21,332 bases of DNA from Bacillota bacterium. GTDB taxonomy: Bacteria > Bacillota > Syntrophomonadia > Syntrophomonadales > Syntrophomonadaceae. Positions within the stretch are counted from its first letter, which is position 1. Every line of letters starts with the position of its first letter. A program made the position numbers and the translations under genes. The notes beneath the pieces are model-generated. The model made no database searches. It worked only from the letters and a program-made list of their open reading frames with translations, and had not been told where the DNA came from. This document shows positions 19,951 to 21,332 of this stretch, one piece after another. The stretch is taken from positions 1-21,332 of the forward strand of contig JAEWZB010000096.1 of assembly GCA_023395515.1 (NCBI GenBank), given 5' to 3'.

Positions 19951-21252
19951 ATGTCTTATTGGGATATCGAAAAGGAATGTATGCCCAGAAAAGAATTGGA
20001 AGAACTTCAGACCCGGAGGTTAAAAGAAACTGTTTATCGAATGTATGCTTTTGTTCCCGCCTATAAAGAGAAAATGGATAAGGCAGGGATTAAACCGGAT
20101 GATATAAATTCTCTAAATGATATTAAACATCTACCCTTTACAACGAAGCAAGACTTAAGAGAGAACTATCCCTTTAACCTTTTTGCCGTACCGATGAGTG
20201 AAGTTATCCGAATACATTCTTCCTCTGGCACTACCGGAAAACCTACCGTAGTTGGATATACGAAAAAAGATATAGATATTTGGTCAGAATTGATGGCTAG
20301 GGCATTATGCAGTGCAGGTGCTAACAAGCGGTCAGTTATTCAAAATTCATATGGCTATGGTTTATTTACCGGAGGATTAGGGGTTCATTATGGAGCTGAA
20401 AAATTAGGAGCATCGGTAATACCTAGTTCCGGCGGTAATACGAAAAGACAGATTATGTTAATGCAAGATTTTGGGACTACCGTACTTACCTGTACCCCCT
20501 CTTACGCACTTTTTATGCATGAAGAAATGCAGGAAATGGGAATTAATCCGGAAGACTTGAAACTAAAAGCCGGTATATTCGGTGCTGAACCATGGTCGGA
20601 GAATATGCGCAAAGAAATTGAGAAAAATCTACAAATAGATGCTTATGATATTTATGGATTAAGTGAAATAATAGGACCGGGGGTAGCTATTGAGTGCCCC
20701 TATAAGAATGGTTTACATATAGCGGAGGATCATTTTATAGCTGAAATAATAGATCCGGTTACGGAAGAGGTATTACCGGAAGGTGAACATGGTGAACTGG
20801 TTATTTCCGCAGTGACGAAAGAAGCCCTACCTATGCTTAGATATAGAACCCGGGATTTAACTGCCCTTACTAAAGAAGTATGCGCTTGTGGCAGAACCCA
20901 TGTTAGAATGCAAAAAGTTCTGGGCCGATCTGATGATATGGTAATAATTCGGGGGGTTAACGTTTTTCCTTCCATGGTAGAAAGTGTTTTATTAGAAATT
21001 CCGGGAGTTGAACCTCATTATTTGCTAATTGTTGACCGCAAGGGTACCTTGGATATATTAGAAGTTCAAGTAGAAGTATCGGAAAAAATATTTAGTGATG
21101 AAGTTAGAAAACTTGAAGAATTAGGTGCACTTATTAGAAAAGAATTAGAAAGTGCTTTAGGCATAGGAGTTAAAGTAAGATTAGTAGAGCCTAAATCTAT
21201 AGAGAGAAGTGAAGGTAAAGCTAAGAGAGTTATAGATAAAAGAAAATTATAA
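19951..21252 (+). CDS. paaK: Phenylacetate-CoA ligase
   Basis: A 433-residue member of the AMP-forming ligase family that activates phenylacetate (or other arylacetates) to the CoA thioester via an adenylate. The phosphate-binding loop SSSGTTGKP spans 90-98, followed by the PaaK-type YGYGLFTGGLGVHYG. Other landmarks are YGLSE at 235-239, RYRTRDL at 298-303 and CACGR at 311-315. The hinge LGRSDDMVIIRGVNVFP and the C-terminal K-A-K-R lysine region follow. ATG start behind GAGGAGG. In anaerobic Clostridia and archaea such ligases often go with aromatic amino acid fermentation through indolepyruvate-type oxidoreductases. Here the next gene is an ACT-domain protein 12 bp downstream, a frequent partner. 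Confidence 0.93.
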   Translation: MSYWDIEKECMPRKELEELQTRRLKETVYRMYAFVPAYKEKMDKAGIKPDDINSLNDIKHLPFTTKQDLRENYPFNLFAVPMSEVIRIHSSSGTTGKPTVVGYTKKDIDIWSELMARALCSAGANKRSVIQNSYGYGLFTGGLGVHYGAEKLGASVIPSSGGNTKRQIMLMQDFGTTVLTCTPSYALFMHEEMQEMGINPEDLKLKAGIFGAEPWSENMRKEIEKNLQIDAYDIYGLSEIIGPGVAIECPYKNGLHIAEDHFIAEIIDPVTEEVLPEGEHGELVISAVTKEALPMLRYRTRDLTALTKEVCACGRTHVRMQKVLGRSDDMVIIRGVNVFPSMVESVLLEIPGVEPHYLLIVDRKGTLDILEVQVEVSEKIFSDEVRKLEELGALIRKELESALGIGVKVRLVEPKSIERSEGKAKRVIDKRKL

Positions 21253-21264
21253 GGAGGTATTGAT

Positions 21265-21332
21265 ATGGCTAAGCAGATTTCCGTATTTTTGGAGAATAAA
21301 GCCGGTCGTCTTTCCCATGTAACTAAAGTTTT
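21265..21332 (+). CDS. ACT-domain protein, N-terminal fragment
   Basis: An ATG eight bases or less after AAGGAGG opens a frame that runs off the window. The 22 visible residues, MAKQISVFLENKAGRL followed by SHVTKV, match the first strand and helix of an ACT domain (x-I-S-V-F-L-E-N-K-x-G-R-L). ACT domains bind amino acids; small stand-alone ACT proteins often follow paaK and are thought to regulate or sense aromatic amino acids. The gene is co-transcribed with paaK in all likelihood. Confidence 0.8.
   Translation, partial: MAKQISVFLENKAGRLSHVTKV

Overview
The window looks like chromosomal core DNA of a low-GC, anaerobic, Gram-positive bacterium of the Clostridia (Peptococcaceae- or Syntrophomonadaceae-like; genus not assignable). 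The evidence is AT-rich coding sequence, strong GGAGG-type ribosome binding sites with many TTG and GTG starts, an oxygen-independent HemZ, a phenylacetate-CoA ligase/ACT pair, and the Firmicutes-type order recJ-relA-dtd ... hisS-aspS-6S RNA-tcdA.

Region 1 (1-3753): the 3' end of an amidohydrolase gene (MTA/SAH deaminase type) overlaps mobB, and a divergent moeA follows. Between mobB and moeA lies a ~205-bp nested inverted repeat (631-835). moeA appears to lack a canonical start codon at its ribosome binding site. Convergent to moeA is a tandem P-loop protein, and divergent from that is a small hotdog-fold thioesterase.

Region 2 (3754-4500): a compact ~210-bp unit encodes a 26-residue hydrophobic peptide inside an RNA whose two ends are complementary. 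It has promoter-like sites on both flanks and resembles a type I toxin-antitoxin locus. A DUF896/YnzC-type protein with an unusual Cys/His tail follows on the minus strand.

Region 3 (4540-10790): a tightly packed operon of recJ, relA (bifunctional Rel), dtd and an MBL-fold hydrolase, ending at a clear terminator.

Region 4 (10790-14010): an accessory islet bounded by that terminator and a second one. It holds a class II Fic AMP-transferase gene with an operator-like inverted repeat, and an exported transglutaminase-like protein with stalk-like repeats.

Region 5 (14090-19776): hemZ, hisS and aspS behind a strong extended -10 promoter, then a probable 6S RNA with its own promoter, then tcdA. 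The AspRS carries His31, a marker of non-discriminating enzymes.

Region 6 (19777-21332): a palindrome, then paaK and the start of an ACT-domain gene that runs off the window.

The core genes serve translation quality control and tRNA metabolism (dtd, hisS, aspS, tcdA), stringent response (relA), DNA repair (recJ) and heme and molybdenum cofactor synthesis. The best candidates for new biology are the 631-835 element, the 3858-4084 peptide/RNA unit and the Fic operator arrangement. No CRISPR array, tRNA, rRNA or transposase gene was seen.
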